The translations under genes were made by a program, and so were the position numbers. A stretch of DNA of 64,000 nucleotides from NCBI GenBank assembly GCA_016712045.1, contig JADJRV010000004.1:62001-126000 (forward strand), written 5' to 3'. Positions 9,375 through 19,090 of this stretch are shown here, one piece after another (within the stretch, counting starts at the first letter, position 1; the number at the start of each line of letters is the position of its first letter). Below the pieces are notes generated by a model. It was not told the origin of the DNA and searched no databases. It was given only the letters and a program-made list of their open reading frames with translations. The DNA is from Chloracidobacterium sp. GTDB taxonomy: Bacteria; Acidobacteriota; Blastocatellia; Pyrinomonadales; Pyrinomonadaceae.

Positions 9375-9752
9375 GTGAAAAAACAGATCTTGTATTATTC
9401 GTTTGCGATCGCTTTGATCTTTGGTGTTTACGCAGGTGCAAACCGCGTTGCGGCTCAGGACGGACAGATAACCGGCGGCTACGGCGATGCAGCCGTCGAT
9501 TCAAAAGAGACAAAAAAGATCGCCCGATTTGCGGTCAAAGCACGAGCAAAGCGCACACATAAATCGCTAAAGCTGGTCAAGATCGTCAAAGCCGAGACTC
9601 AGGTCGTCAGGGGATTGAATCACCGCATCTGCATGGACGTCCGCGAAGGCAGCAAAAAAGCACGTCGAGTAACGGTTGTGGTTTGGGAAGACATCAACAA
9701 CAGGCCGCTGCAACTAACGAACTGGAAAACCGGCGGATGCAAGGAAATCTAA
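9375..9752 (+). CDS. Small exported basic protein of unknown function
   Basis: I choose GTG at 9375, which has GGGAGAA six bases upstream and opens directly onto a signal peptide (KKQILYYSFAIALIFGVYAG...VAAQ). The mature part is about 95 residues, rich in Lys/Arg with an RAKRTHKSLKLVKIVKAE segment, and contains two Cys, one near the end. An upstream ATG at 9351 overlaps the desulfurase stop but would bury the signal peptide. No family is recognised. It ends in a 4-base convergent overlap with the regulator on the other strand. Confidence 0.6.
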   Translation: MKKQILYYSFAIALIFGVYAGANRVAAQDGQITGGYGDAAVDSKETKKIARFAVKARAKRTHKSLKLVKIVKAETQVVRGLNHRICMDVREGSKKARRVTVVVWEDINNRPLQLTNWKTGGCKEI

Positions 9753-12562
9753 GCCGCTTTTTCAATGCCGTACCGCGAGAGTTTTAGATAAAGCCCGCGG
9801 CGGGTTAGGCCGAGTTCATTGGCTACGCGGGAGATGTTCCAGTTGTGACGCGCTAAAGCCGATCGGATCAGCTGCATTTCTAGGTCGGAAACTGCTTCTT
9901 CGAGCGTGCCGCCTTGTGTGAGATTTGTAAAAGGCGAGATCGAGCTGTCGTATGAGGCGATCGGACGGACGTTCGAGCCGGTATCAAATGTCGTGAGCGG
10001 CTGGGCGCTGCGTTTTAGATCGGGCGACAGATGATCCGGCGTGATGACCTCGTTATCGACCGCGCGGGCGACGACACGCTGTATCTCGTTGCAGAGCTGG
10101 CGAACATTTCCTTCCCAATTACAGACCATCAGCATATCGATGACCTGCGGCGTAAAGGTGATGTCATGCTTACCGAACCGTTCGGAGTAATGATTGACGT
10201 AATACTGCACGATCGGCGGTATCTCGGAGCGGCGTTCGCGTAAAGGCGGTACGCGCAGACGGATGACGTTTAGCCGGTAATACAGATCTTCGCGAAAAGT
10301 TCCGTCCGCGACCTTTTCCTCAAGCGGCATATTGGTCGCGGCGATGATGCGGACGTCGACCTTTAGAGGCTGTTTGTCGCCGAGCGGCTGTATCTCGCCC
10401 TCTTGCAAAAACCGCAGCAATTTTGGCTGAACGTCGAGCGGCAGATCGCCGATCTCATCGAGAAACAGCGTGCCGCCGTCAGCCGTGCGGATAACTCCGG
10501 GCGAATCAGCAACGGCTCCGGTGAACGCACCTTTTTTGTAGCCAAACAGATGCCCTTCGGCCAATTCTTTTGGCACGGCCGTACAGTTAAACGGAACAAA
10601 GACCTTGTTTTTACGATTCGACAGTGTATGGATGGCACGTGAGACGAGCTCTTTACCGGTGCCGGATTCGCCGGTGACTAGGACGGTCACATCGGACGAA
10701 CGGATCTTATAAACCTCTTCGACGAGGCCCGTCATCGCCGGTGACGAGTGGATAAAGCCGGGCATCAGGCTGTTTGATGTGTACGGACTCAGAGCCTGCT
10801 CGGCGGGCTGCGATTTGTCTTTTTCGCGAAGAGCGATGACATCCATGCCAAGCTCAACGACACGGAGCAACGGTTGCAAAGAGCTGTCGTCATTTAGAAC
10901 CGCTCCTAAACGCGGGTCAATTATCAGCATCGCCGCCGGTGAAGCGGACCCACGCAGATGCATCACCGCAATATTTTTCGCACGCGTAAATGTCTTTTCA
11001 TCGCCCTTGGTCTTGCGCGTCGTGCAGCTTAGTGACCAGCTCGTTGCTCTCCTGCGGCGAAAAGCCGTGCGTGATAAACGGGTAAAGCCGCTTTTGATCG
11101 TTGAACTGGGCAATGACGATCTTTTTGGCGTTGCTTTCCTGTTTTAGAACGGCGACCAGCTCACGGAATAGCAATTCGCGTGAGGCCGTCGCCTCAGCCA
11201 GACGCACGGTCAAAAGCTGTGAAACGACTGAGTTGGTTCGCCGGACGGCGCTGGTTTTGTCGCCGTTTACCGAACGCGAAACGAGATGTTTCATCTCGAC
11301 GCCCGCGTCATCTAAAAGTGCAGTTGCCCCTAGCTTTTTAAAAATATCGGCGGCCGTCGTCAGGTGTTTTTTAGCACGCGGTGCATGATCGGCGTCTAGA
11401 TGCTGGCCCAAAAGCAGATGCATGAGGGCAGTGTGAAAAATGTCCTGTGCAGCTTCAAAGATCGTTAATCCGCGGCTAAAATGATGCACAGCAAGCTCGT
11501 CATCGCCGCCGCTCTCGATCGCGGACAGGCCGCGAATACGCTGGATATTGCCGAGTACAAAAAAATCAGATGACGGATCGGTCTCTTCGATCACCTGCAA
11601 AGCTTCCTCGGCTTCGTCGGGTTTGTGCTGTTTTACAAAGCTTTCGGCAAGCACGAGCCCGGCCATGTTGGCGTAATGTTTGTCGCCGATCTCGCCCGAG
11701 AAGCGAATGGTTTCCTGTGCCTTATCAACCGCTTTGTTGAGCTGTCCCTGCGCGAGATAACATCGCGCGAGGCTACGCATCGATTGGACCGTGTACCACT
11801 GATGCTTTCGCCGCTGGGCAAATTCGACGGCCATGTCGAGAAATTTTTCGGCTTCGGCAAGGTTTCCGCGCAAGATATTTAGCTCACCTAGACTGTCGTA
11901 AATACCGGCGACGTGGACATGATCTTCTTTGAGGGCGATGTCGAGAGCACGCCGGATCATTTCCTCGGCCTTGGTCCATTCGCCGACCTGCAACAGGTGG
12001 ATGCCGAGATTGTTATAGGCGATGACGGAATTTAGAGCGTGTTCGGTCTGGTCAAAAAACTCGATCGACTTTTCCAGACAGGCGACGCCGTCCTGTGGGC
12101 GACGGAGGAACCAATACGCACCGGACATATCGGTATAGAGTTTGCCGAGCATGAACGGGGCCGAGTTGCTGCCGATGATCTTGATGCCCAGCTCAAAATT
12201 TTCGATAGATTTTTCGCTGTTACCCTCTTGGTGATACGTGTTGGCGATCTCGCGATAGGCCTCGGCCATACCGAGCCAATTTGCGTTTTCGCGAAAATGG
12301 TCGAGCGCTCTCAGGGCAAAATCGCGGCTGATCGGATATTCGCTCAGCTTGCGATAGACGCGGGCCAGAGCAATATCAATATTGCCGCTCAGGTGGCCCA
12401 GGTCGTTTTCCTCGGCCTAGCCGAGTGGCCCTCGCGCAGCTTTTGCCCGACGCTTGCAAACAGCGTGTCGAGACTGCGCGGATCGAGCGCGCGGGCAGCC
12501 CTTGCTCCGCGAGCATTATCCGATCCTGACAACCTGTCCGTTGTGGGTTTATCCTTTTTCAT
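9749..12562 (-). CDS. TPR-GAF-AAA+ sigma-54-dependent transcriptional activator (two apparent frameshifts)
   Basis: Read as one gene of about 938 codons starting at the ATG at 12560-12562. Two frame changes interrupt it. Near 12415 the frame moves from ...LREGHSA to AEENDLGHLSGN. Near 11004, in a GGG run, it moves from HDAQDQG to DEKTFTRAKN. Rejoined, the protein has an N-terminal tetratricopeptide region (roughly 12410-11400), a GAF-like region, a sigma-54 AAA+ domain (Walker A GESGTGKE, GAFTGA loop, Walker B LFLDEIGDL) and a Fis-type HTH ending at 9749. The GAFTGA loop contacts sigma-54. There is no receiver domain, so activity is probably set by the TPR or GAF input. The frameshifts look like sequencing errors because both sides stay conserved. 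Confidence 0.8.
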
Positions 12563-12662
12563 TTTCCGGTACCAAACAAAACGACCAATCGCTGCCGGAT
12601 TTCAGATCACGGCGACGCAAAACACGTTTGATTGCATACTAAGTAAACAGCGCAAGAGAAAT

Positions 12663-12692
12663 TTAACAAAAACCGTCGGGGAAGTCTATACT
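12663..12692 (+). promoter_or_regulatory. Predicted promoter of clpS, leaderless
   Basis: TTAACA (12663-12668), an 18-base spacer and TATACT (12687-12692) form a good sigma-70 promoter. The ATG of clpS begins at 12700, seven bases after the -10, where transcription itself should start. No Shine-Dalgarno sequence precedes the ATG. Confidence 0.6.
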
Positions 12693-12699
12693 TTTATTC

Positions 12700-13020
12700 A
12701 TGCCTAATTTTCCCGATATTGAGGATGGCGGCGTTGACGTGCTGCCGGAGCGAAAGACCAAGCTCGAAAAGCCAAAGCTTTTTAAGGTCCTGCTTCACAA
12801 CGATGATTTCACCACGATGGAATTCGTCGTCTTTGTGCTGCAATATGTCTTTTCGCGATCGGACGCCGAGGCTTTTACGATCATGCTAAAGGTCCATAAC
12901 GAGGGCGTCGGCATCGCCGGCATCTATCCGTACGAGATCGCGACCATGAAATCCGAAAAGGCGATGAACCTCGCCAAGTCCCGCGAATATCCGCTGTTGT
13001 GTACGGTCGAGGAAGAATAA
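12700..13020 (+). CDS. clpS: ATP-dependent Clp protease adaptor ClpS
   Basis: 106 residues, the normal size. The core carries VLLHNDDFTTMEFVV near 30-44, the signature that binds N-degron residues, and a C-terminal ATMKSEKAMNLAKSREYPL segment that docks on the N-terminal domain of ClpA/ClpC. ClpS delivers N-end-rule substrates to ClpAP/ClpCP. No clpA or clpC is adjacent. The gene lies between a divergent regulator and ileS. Confidence 0.95.
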   Translation: MPNFPDIEDGGVDVLPERKTKLEKPKLFKVLLHNDDFTTMEFVVFVLQYVFSRSDAEAFTIMLKVHNEGVGIAGIYPYEIATMKSEKAMNLAKSREYPLLCTVEEE

Positions 13021-13071
13021 TCTGCGGGCGTGTGATAATATTATTTCTATTATGCGGAGGCCATCGCCCAT

Positions 13072-13141
13072 TATTATAGACAACAATGGACTCGCGTTCG
13101 ACGAAAGTTGAACGATTGCAAACGTATGTTTACGCGAGTCC
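13072..13141 (+). promoter_or_regulatory. Structured leader RNA upstream of ileS
   Basis: A possible -10 (TATTAT, 13072-13077) precedes a compact fold. P1 is nine perfect pairs (GGACTCGCG 13088-13096 with CGCGAGTCC 13133-13141). Inside it are a hairpin with a GAAA tetraloop (TTCGAC 13097-13102, GTTGAA 13107-13112) and a small AAAC/GTTT hairpin (13120-13131), making a three-way junction. The 3' strand of P1 overlaps the base of the following terminator hairpin, so the two structures compete. It lacks the T-box consensus. The ligand or signal is unknown. Confidence 0.5.
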
Positions 13142-13170
13142 CAAGCTACAGAAAAGCTTGGGGCTTTTTG
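13137..13170 (+). terminator. Intrinsic terminator or attenuator just before ileS
   Basis: AGTCCCAAGCT (13137-13147) pairs with AGCTTGGGGCT (13155-13165) around a 7-base loop and is followed by a T-run (13165-13169). The core CCCAAGCT/AGCTTGGG stem is perfect. It ends about 10 bases before the ileS ATG at 13179, so it cannot end the clpS message cleanly without also affecting ileS; attenuation is the natural reading. Confidence 0.65.
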
Positions 13171-13178
13171 ATTTATCA

Positions 13179-16025
13179 ATGAGTGAAGAATTAGATCTTA
13201 AGAAAACAGTGAACCTGCCCCGGACGGATTTTTCGCAAAAGGCGAATCTTGGGCAGATGGAGCCTGCGCGTTTGAAAAAATGGCAGGAGATGGGGCTTTA
13301 CGATCAGGTGTTAAAGGCTCGTGAGGGGCGGCAGAAATTTATCCTCCACGACGGGCCGCCGTATGCCAATGCCGACATTCACATCGGCACCGCGCTCAAT
13401 AAAATACTCAAGATTTTGTTGTCAAATCGCGTTCGATGATGGGTTTTGACGCGCCGTATGTGCCGGGTTACGATTGCCACGGACTGCCGATCGAGACGAT
13501 CGTTGAAAAGAAGCTGGCGGATAAAGGTAAGAATAAGAACGACATACCGGTCGCATCGTTTCGCCGTATCTGCCGCGAACACGCCTCGACGGCGATGAAC
13601 GGCCAGACGCGCGACTTTCAGCGACTCGGCATCCTTGGCGAATGGCAGACGCCATACCTGACGATGTCTGCCGAGTACGAATCGTCGACCGCACGGCTCT
13701 TTGGCAAATTTCTCGAACGCGGTTTTGTCTACAAAGGCTTGCGTCCCGTCTATTGGTGCATCCACGACCAGACCGCTCTCGCCGAAGCCGAGGTCGAGTA
13801 TCGCGAGCACACCTCGCCGTCGGTCTATGTAAAGTTTCCTCTCAAGACCGACCCGGCCGAGATCGATGGTGCGCTTGCGGGCAAAAATGTCTTTGTCGTC
13901 ATCTGGACAACCACGCCGTGGACGCTGCCGGCAAATCTTGGTATCACGGTTCACCCGGATTTTGATTACTCGGCGATCGAGGTTCCGGATGCCGAGGTTT
14001 TCATCGTTGCTTCGGAACTTGCTAAAGCATTTTCAGAAACGTGCGGCTTTGCCGAGTACGAAGAGATCGCCAAATTCAAAGGCTCAAAGCTCGACCGTAT
14101 GGAGGCAAAACACGCTTGGCTGGACCGGACGTCGCTGATAATGAATGGCGACCACGTCACGCTTGGCGAGGCTGACGCTGAGGTTGAGTTGGATGTTCGA
14201 TTTGAGAATAAATCGGCGGCGAAATCAGGCACGGGTTGTGTTCACACCGCTCCGGGACATGGTGCGGACGATTTTGCCATCTCGAAAAAGTACGGCCTTG
14301 AGATCTATGCACCGGTTGATGCGGCGGGTAGGTTCACACCCGAAGTCGAGCATTTCGCGGGCGAGGATGTCTTTACTGCTAACTCAAAGATCGTGACATT
14401 CCTACGTGAGACTGGAGCCCTAGTTCACAGCGAAACTTATGCACACCGCTATCCACATTGCTGGCGGTGCAAAAATCCGGTCATTTTTCGGGCGACGCCG
14501 CAGTGGTTTGTTTCGATGGATGAAGCTGTCGATGGCGCGAGCCCTACGAAACCGAGCTCTCGATGAGATCGCCAAGGTTAAGTGGCACCCCGGCTGGGGA
14601 GAGGGCCGGATGGGTAATATGTTCAAAGGGCGGCCCGATTGGTGCGTATCGCGTCAGCGATTTTGGGGCGTGCCGATTCCGGTTTTTTACTGCCAATCCT
14701 GCGAAGAGGCCGTCGCCGATCCTAAGATAATCGATCATGTCGCGGATATTTTTGCGGTTGAGACTGCCGATGCCTGGTATGCACGGCCCGAACACGAACT
14801 GCTGCCCGAGGGCTATAAATGCGCCAAATGCGGCGGCGGCGATTTTAGGAAGGAGACCGACATTCTCGATGTTTGGTTCGATTCGGGGTCGAGCTGCGTT
14901 GCGGTGCTTGAGACACGCGGCGAGACTCTGCGTTTCCCGGCGGATGTTTATCTTGAGGGCGGCGATCAGTATCGCGGTTGGTTCAATTCATCTCTGAGTT
15001 GCGGCATCGCGGCACACGATCAGGCGCCGTACAAGCAGATCATCACGCACGGGTGGGTTGTTGACGGCGAGGGCCTAAAACAGAGCAAATCCATCGGCAA
15101 CGTGACCGCGCCAAATGAGATCATCGACAAATCAGGAGCCGATGTGCTGCGGCTATGGGCGGCGGCGGTCGATTATACCGAGGATGTACGATGTTCGGAA
15201 GAGATACTGAGCCGAGTGGTCGATGCCTATCGCAAATTTCGCAATACCTTGCGATATGCCCTCGGCAATCTTGATGGCTTTGATCCGGTCCGAGATGCCG
15301 TGTCGGTCAACCACATGGAGGAGATCGATGTCTGGGCGATCGCCGGTCTCAACGAGGTTACCGAGAAAGTGCTTTTGGCGTACGAAGCATATGATTTTCA
15401 GGCGGCGTACAATGCGATCTACAATTTCTGCACGGTCACACTGTCAGCACGCTATTTCGACATCATAAAAGACCGACTCTATATCCTCGCCCCAAAGTCC
15501 GAAGCGAGACGCTCGGCACAGACGGCCCTTTATCAGATCACGGATACGCTTTGCCGTCTGATGTCACCGATCCTTGCATTTACGTCGGATGAGGCGTGGG
15601 AAAATCTGCCGGGGCAACAACTGGCGTCTGTACATCTCGCAGAGTTTCCTAAGGTCACGGAAGTTGATAACTCAGGACTTGCGGCCAAGTGGGAACGTAT
15701 TTTCGAGATCCGCGACGAAGTGCTAAAAGCACTTGAAATCGCTCGTAACGACAAGCAGATCGGCTCGTCACTCGAAGCAAAGGTTATTCTCACCACCGAT
15801 GCCGAGACGACACGGCTGTTGCTCGATTACTATGAGCAACTGCGTTACATATTTATCGTTTCGCAGATGGAGGTGCACGAGGGGGATGGGTTTGCTGTCG
15901 GGATCGAAAAGGCCGACGGCGAAAAATGCGAGCGGTGTTGGAATTATTCGACGCGTGTCGGCGAATTTACAAAATACCCGACGGTGTGCGAACGTTGTTC
16001 CGATGCTCTCGACGAGATCGGTTAG
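13179..16025 (+). CDS. ileS: Isoleucyl-tRNA synthetase (two apparent frameshifts)
   Basis: About 949 codons, normal for IleS, read across two frame changes. Near 13412 a missing G turns KDFVVKSRSMMGFD into a stop; restoring it gives the conserved sequence. Near 14535 the frame shifts in a GCGCG run. Class I features are the HIGH-type motif (DIHIGTALNK, with Thr at the last position), WTTTPWTLPAN of the editing domain, and KQSKS in place of KMSKS near 15075. A C-terminal zinc knuckle (CERCW...CERC) ends the protein. It charges tRNA-Ile with isoleucine. I choose ATG 13179 because the in-frame ATG at 13086 would translate through the leader hairpins. Confidence 0.88.
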
Positions 16026-16034
16026 GAGGGAGAT

Positions 16035-16469
16035 ATGTTAAATAGATCTTGTTTATTATTGGTTGCGATGCTTGTTCTAGTGGGTTCAACACTTGCTCAA
16101 GGTGTTTATACGCCGGAAAAAGGCTCGCCCGAGCGAAAGGCGATTTTGGATGCGCTCCGACTGCCTGTCGAAAAGGAATTGAAGCAGCAGATCGTTTTTG
16201 TCGCTAATGATTTTAAGGTTTTAGGTAACTGGGCATTTATCGGGGGCGATCCGCAAAGCCCGGACGGCGGCCAACCAAACTATCGCGGCACGCCGTATCA
16301 AGAAGCAAAGGATGCCGACATGTTCGACAATAATTTCTTTGCTTTGCTCAAAAAAACAGGCGGCAAATGGAAGGTCGTACACTACGCAATAGGGTGTACC
16401 GATGTTTGCTATGCAGATTGGTGGAGCCGTTATAAAGCCCCAAAGGCGATTTTTCCGTATACTGAATAA
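16035..16469 (+). CDS. Small secreted protein of unknown function
   Basis: 144 residues, preceded by a strong GGAGGGAG site eight bases before the ATG. Residues 1-21 are a signal peptide (LLLVAMLVLVGSTLAQ). The mature domain contains QQIVFVANDFKVLGNWAFIGG and KKTGGKWKVVHYAIGCTDVCYADWW, with two cysteines that could form a disulfide. The pattern resembles NTF2-like or SnoaL-like small exported domains, but I cannot assign a family. It lies ten bases after ileS and four before lspA, so it is co-transcribed with lipoprotein-processing genes. Confidence 0.7.
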   Translation: MLNRSCLLLVAMLVLVGSTLAQGVYTPEKGSPERKAILDALRLPVEKELKQQIVFVANDFKVLGNWAFIGGDPQSPDGGQPNYRGTPYQEAKDADMFDNNFFALLKKTGGKWKVVHYAIGCTDVCYADWWSRYKAPKAIFPYTE

Positions 16470-16472
16470 CAC

Positions 16473-17012
16473 GTGAAGAAAAAAGACTTTTTTTGGAAAC
16501 TAGGGTATCTCGCGATCGCTGGCGGGGTCTTTATGGTCGATCAGACCAGTAAGGCGTGGGCGACTCGCACACTGCGTACGGGCGGCGACAAGACGGTGAT
16601 CGACGGGCTGCTCAATTTTGCCTACGCGCAAAATACGGGCGTGGCGTTTTCGATGCTTGATGAGCACGGTGATGCCGGACGCTGGGGATTGTCGGCGATC
16701 GCTTTTGTCGCAGCGGCACTCGTACTCTTTTTCTTTTGGCGAACACCGCGAAGTGACGACCGCATCCTCGGTGCGTTGGCGCTGTTGCTCGCAGGTATCG
16801 TCGGTAACGTTACAGACCGCATGCGGCTTGGGTTCGTCGTAGATTTTATTGATGTCCAGTTTGGCTCATGGCATTACCCGACATTTAATGTCGCTGATGC
16901 GGCAATATGTGTCGGGGCCGGTCTACTTTTAATTGACATGTTCTTGAGCAAGAAAAAGGTTATCGAAGCGAAAAATGAGCCGTTGACGACCAACACCAGC
17001 GATGTATCCTGA
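16473..17012 (+). CDS. lspA: Lipoprotein signal peptidase II
   Basis: 179 residues with four membrane helices. The two catalytic aspartates lie in the family motifs GNVTDRM (Asp115) and FNVADAA (Asp142). This inner-membrane aspartyl protease removes signal peptides from diacylglyceryl-modified prolipoproteins. The start is GTG at 16473 (VKKKDFFWKL). The last 11 bases overlap lgt, which encodes the preceding enzyme of the same pathway. The C-terminal 25 residues are a charged tail. Confidence 0.95.
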   Translation: MKKKDFFWKLGYLAIAGGVFMVDQTSKAWATRTLRTGGDKTVIDGLLNFAYAQNTGVAFSMLDEHGDAGRWGLSAIAFVAAALVLFFFWRTPRSDDRILGALALLLAGIVGNVTDRMRLGFVVDFIDVQFGSWHYPTFNVADAAICVGAGLLLIDMFLSKKKVIEAKNEPLTTNTSDVS

Positions 17013-17811
17013 ACTTTTCCGCATTGGCACATTTCCCATTACGACCTACGGCATTTTTATGGCGTTGGGGATGTTGCTTGCCCTGTTTGCGGCATCGCGG
17101 TTGGGTGCTCGTGACGGCATACCGCGCGAACGCATCTACGATCTCGGCCTGTGGACGCTGATCGGCGGGCTGGTCGGGTCAAAGCTTTTGATGATCCTCG
17201 TCGAGCCGGATGTGCAGATATTTACGCTCGATTTTTTGAGGTCGGGCGGAGTCTTTTACGGCGGGTTGATCGGTGGCTTTCTGGCGGTCGCTATCCTTGT
17301 GCCGCTCTACAAACTGCCGTTTTGGAAAGTTGCGGATGCATTTGCCCCGGGCGTTGCGCTCGGACAAGCGTTTGGCCGTCAAGGTTGTTTTGCCGCCGGT
17401 TGCTGCTGGGGAAAGCCGACCGATCTGCCGTGGGGCGTGCATTTTACGACCCTCGGGCACGAGTACACGGGCGTGCCGATCTATACCGCCGACGGCCTCG
17501 ACGCTCATCTGCACCCGACGCAGATGTACGAGTCCTTGCTGATGCTCGCCATATTTGGCCTGCTGGTCTATCTGCACCGGCATAAGAAATTTGACGGCCA
17601 GATCCTGATCATTTACGGCGCGATCTATTCGATACTGCGATTTTCGATTGAGTTTATTCGCGACGACCCGCGCGGCGACCTGCTTGGATTTACATCCGCG
17701 ACCGGGCTCTCGACGCGGGGCGTGAGCCTGATCGTTGCGATAACGTCCATAATTTTCCTCATTTGGCGGCTGAAAAAGGCCCGCGATACTGCTCCGCAAA
17801 CCACAGAGTGA
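17002..17811 (+). CDS. lgt: Prolipoprotein diacylglyceryl transferase
   Basis: 269 residues, multi-pass membrane enzyme. The sequence shows GGLIGGFLAVAIL and the Lgt signature around GQAFGRQGCFAAGCCWG (near 130-146), followed by HPTQMYES and a late IEFIRDDPRG. It transfers the diacylglyceryl group of phosphatidylglycerol to the lipobox cysteine, the step before LspA. It overlaps lspA upstream by 11 bases and rluD downstream by the GTGA at 17808-17811, so the three genes are likely translationally coupled. Confidence 0.95.
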   Translation: MYPELFRIGTFPITTYGIFMALGMLLALFAASRLGARDGIPRERIYDLGLWTLIGGLVGSKLLMILVEPDVQIFTLDFLRSGGVFYGGLIGGFLAVAILVPLYKLPFWKVADAFAPGVALGQAFGRQGCFAAGCCWGKPTDLPWGVHFTTLGHEYTGVPIYTADGLDAHLHPTQMYESLLMLAIFGLLVYLHRHKKFDGQILIIYGAIYSILRFSIEFIRDDPRGDLLGFTSATGLSTRGVSLIVAITSIIFLIWRLKKARDTAPQTTE

Positions 17812-18768
17812 CCGAAGAAACCCTAGCTTTAACTTTTACAACAACCGCAGATGACACCGGCATGCGTCTCGACGCCTATCTTGCCGAACGTATCGAGGGT
17901 TGGTCGCGTTCGCGTTTGCAGCGGCTGATCGAAAATGAGGACGTGCTGGTTAATGATAAGCCCGTAAAACCCTCGTACAAACTACACTCCGGCGACGAGA
18001 TCGAGGTCGATCTGGTCGAGGCACAGGCCGCTCGGTTTGAGCCGGAAAATATACCGCTCGACATCGTTTTCGAAGACGAATTTCTCGCCGTCATCAACAA
18101 ACCCGCCGGCATGGTCGTCCATCCCGGTGCCGGCGTGCAATCCGGCACGCTGGCAAATGCGATCGCGTATCATTTTGAATTTGAGCAGACTGAGGTTAAA
18201 GATGACCGTTCGGAATTGCGGATCGGCATCGTCCATCGCCTCGACAAAGACACATCCGGGCTGATCGTCGTCGCAAAAAATGACGAGATACACGAGGCTT
18301 TGTCTGAGCAGTTTCGCTCCCGCGAGGTCTATAAATCATACGTCGCACTGGTGCACGGCTCACCCGATCAGAATATGGGCAAGATCGACGCTCCGATCGG
18401 CCGCAATAAACATAACCGCCTGCGGATGAAGGTCGCGACGCATGGCCGCTCGGCGTTGAGTCTGTGGAAAGTGCGGACACGTTACGCCAAATTTACTCTG
18501 CTCGATGTTGAGATCAAAACCGGCCGCACGCACCAGATACGCGTCCACACGGCGTTTATCAACCACCCGGTCGTCGGGGACGAGATCTATAACGAGGGCC
18601 GCGACAACACGGTCGCCGACACCAACACCCGCAACGCCATCGCCTCAATGCCGCGATTTTTTCTCCACGCCGAACGGCTTTCATTTACCCATCCGAAAAC
18701 CCAAGAGCGAGCTGAATTTCACCCAGCCTCTGCCACCGGAATTGGACAATTTTCTGGATTTGTTATAG
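17808..18768 (+). CDS. rluD: 23S rRNA pseudouridine synthase, RluD family (apparent frameshift near the end)
   Basis: I start at the GTG at 17808 that overlaps the lgt stop. An S4 RNA-binding domain covers about 18-65. The catalytic domain carries IVHRLDKDTSG with the nucleophile Asp146, and KTGRTHQIRVH further on. The family acts on uridines of 23S rRNA helix 69 or similar sites. Near 18712 the frame changes: the conserved ending FTQPLPPELDNFLDLL lies in the next frame and stops at 18768, while the original frame runs on into spacer sequence until 19019. I take the shift as a one-base error. Confidence 0.85.
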
Positions 18769-19090
18769 CCGGAACACAGATTCCACCAACTCATCCTGCC
18801 GATCTGTTAGAAGCGGGGGCGCGGGGTCATGGCGGCGGGCGGTCGGCCGGCGCATCCGCAAATGCGGTCATGGCGCAAGGTTCTCGTTCCGTCCGGCAAA
18901 GCCGCAAAAGCCGCGCCGCGGCGCGGCGGCCCCCTTTACTGAAAAGCCGCAAAGGCTATTCGCAAAGGATTGAATCAAACCAACGATTTGTTATGATTGT
19001 GGCGAAGTTTCTAAATTAGTGGTCCGGTCCGGACCAGGTGGACCAAGTGGACCAAGATGGACCAGGGTGGACCACCCACAGTCAAAAACA
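18769..19090. other. Intergenic spacer with GC-rich palindrome and GGACCA array
   Basis: 322 bases without a credible gene. The first part is GC-rich with scattered GCCGCAAA words (18895-18955) and an 18-base perfect palindrome GCCGCGCCGCGGCGCGGC at 18910-18927. The second part (19021-19075) is an array of GGACCA units described separately. The palindrome may act as a transcription terminator for rluD, although no T-run follows. Confidence 0.5.
19021..19075. repeat. Short GGACCA direct-repeat array
   Basis: Five copies of GGACCA start at 19031, 19040, 19049, 19059 and 19069, at 9-10 base intervals, and are preceded by the palindrome GGTCCGGTCCGGACC at 19021-19035. The spacing is close to one helical turn, which would put all copies on one face of the DNA. 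The array lies about 15 bases before the GH20 start codon. Confidence 0.7.

Noticed and set aside
13088..13170. T-box riboswitch for isoleucine
   Set aside because: No T-box consensus or specifier loop can be placed; the leader is too short and has a different junction fold.
13086..13178. In-frame ATG at 13086 giving IleS a 31-residue extension
   Set aside because: The extension would translate through two stable hairpins and a terminator and has no resemblance to IleS N-termini; ATG 13179 fits family length.
18769..19019. C-terminal extension of RluD into the spacer
   Set aside because: It exists only because of the frameshift near 18712; the conserved ending is in the neighbouring frame and stops at 18768.
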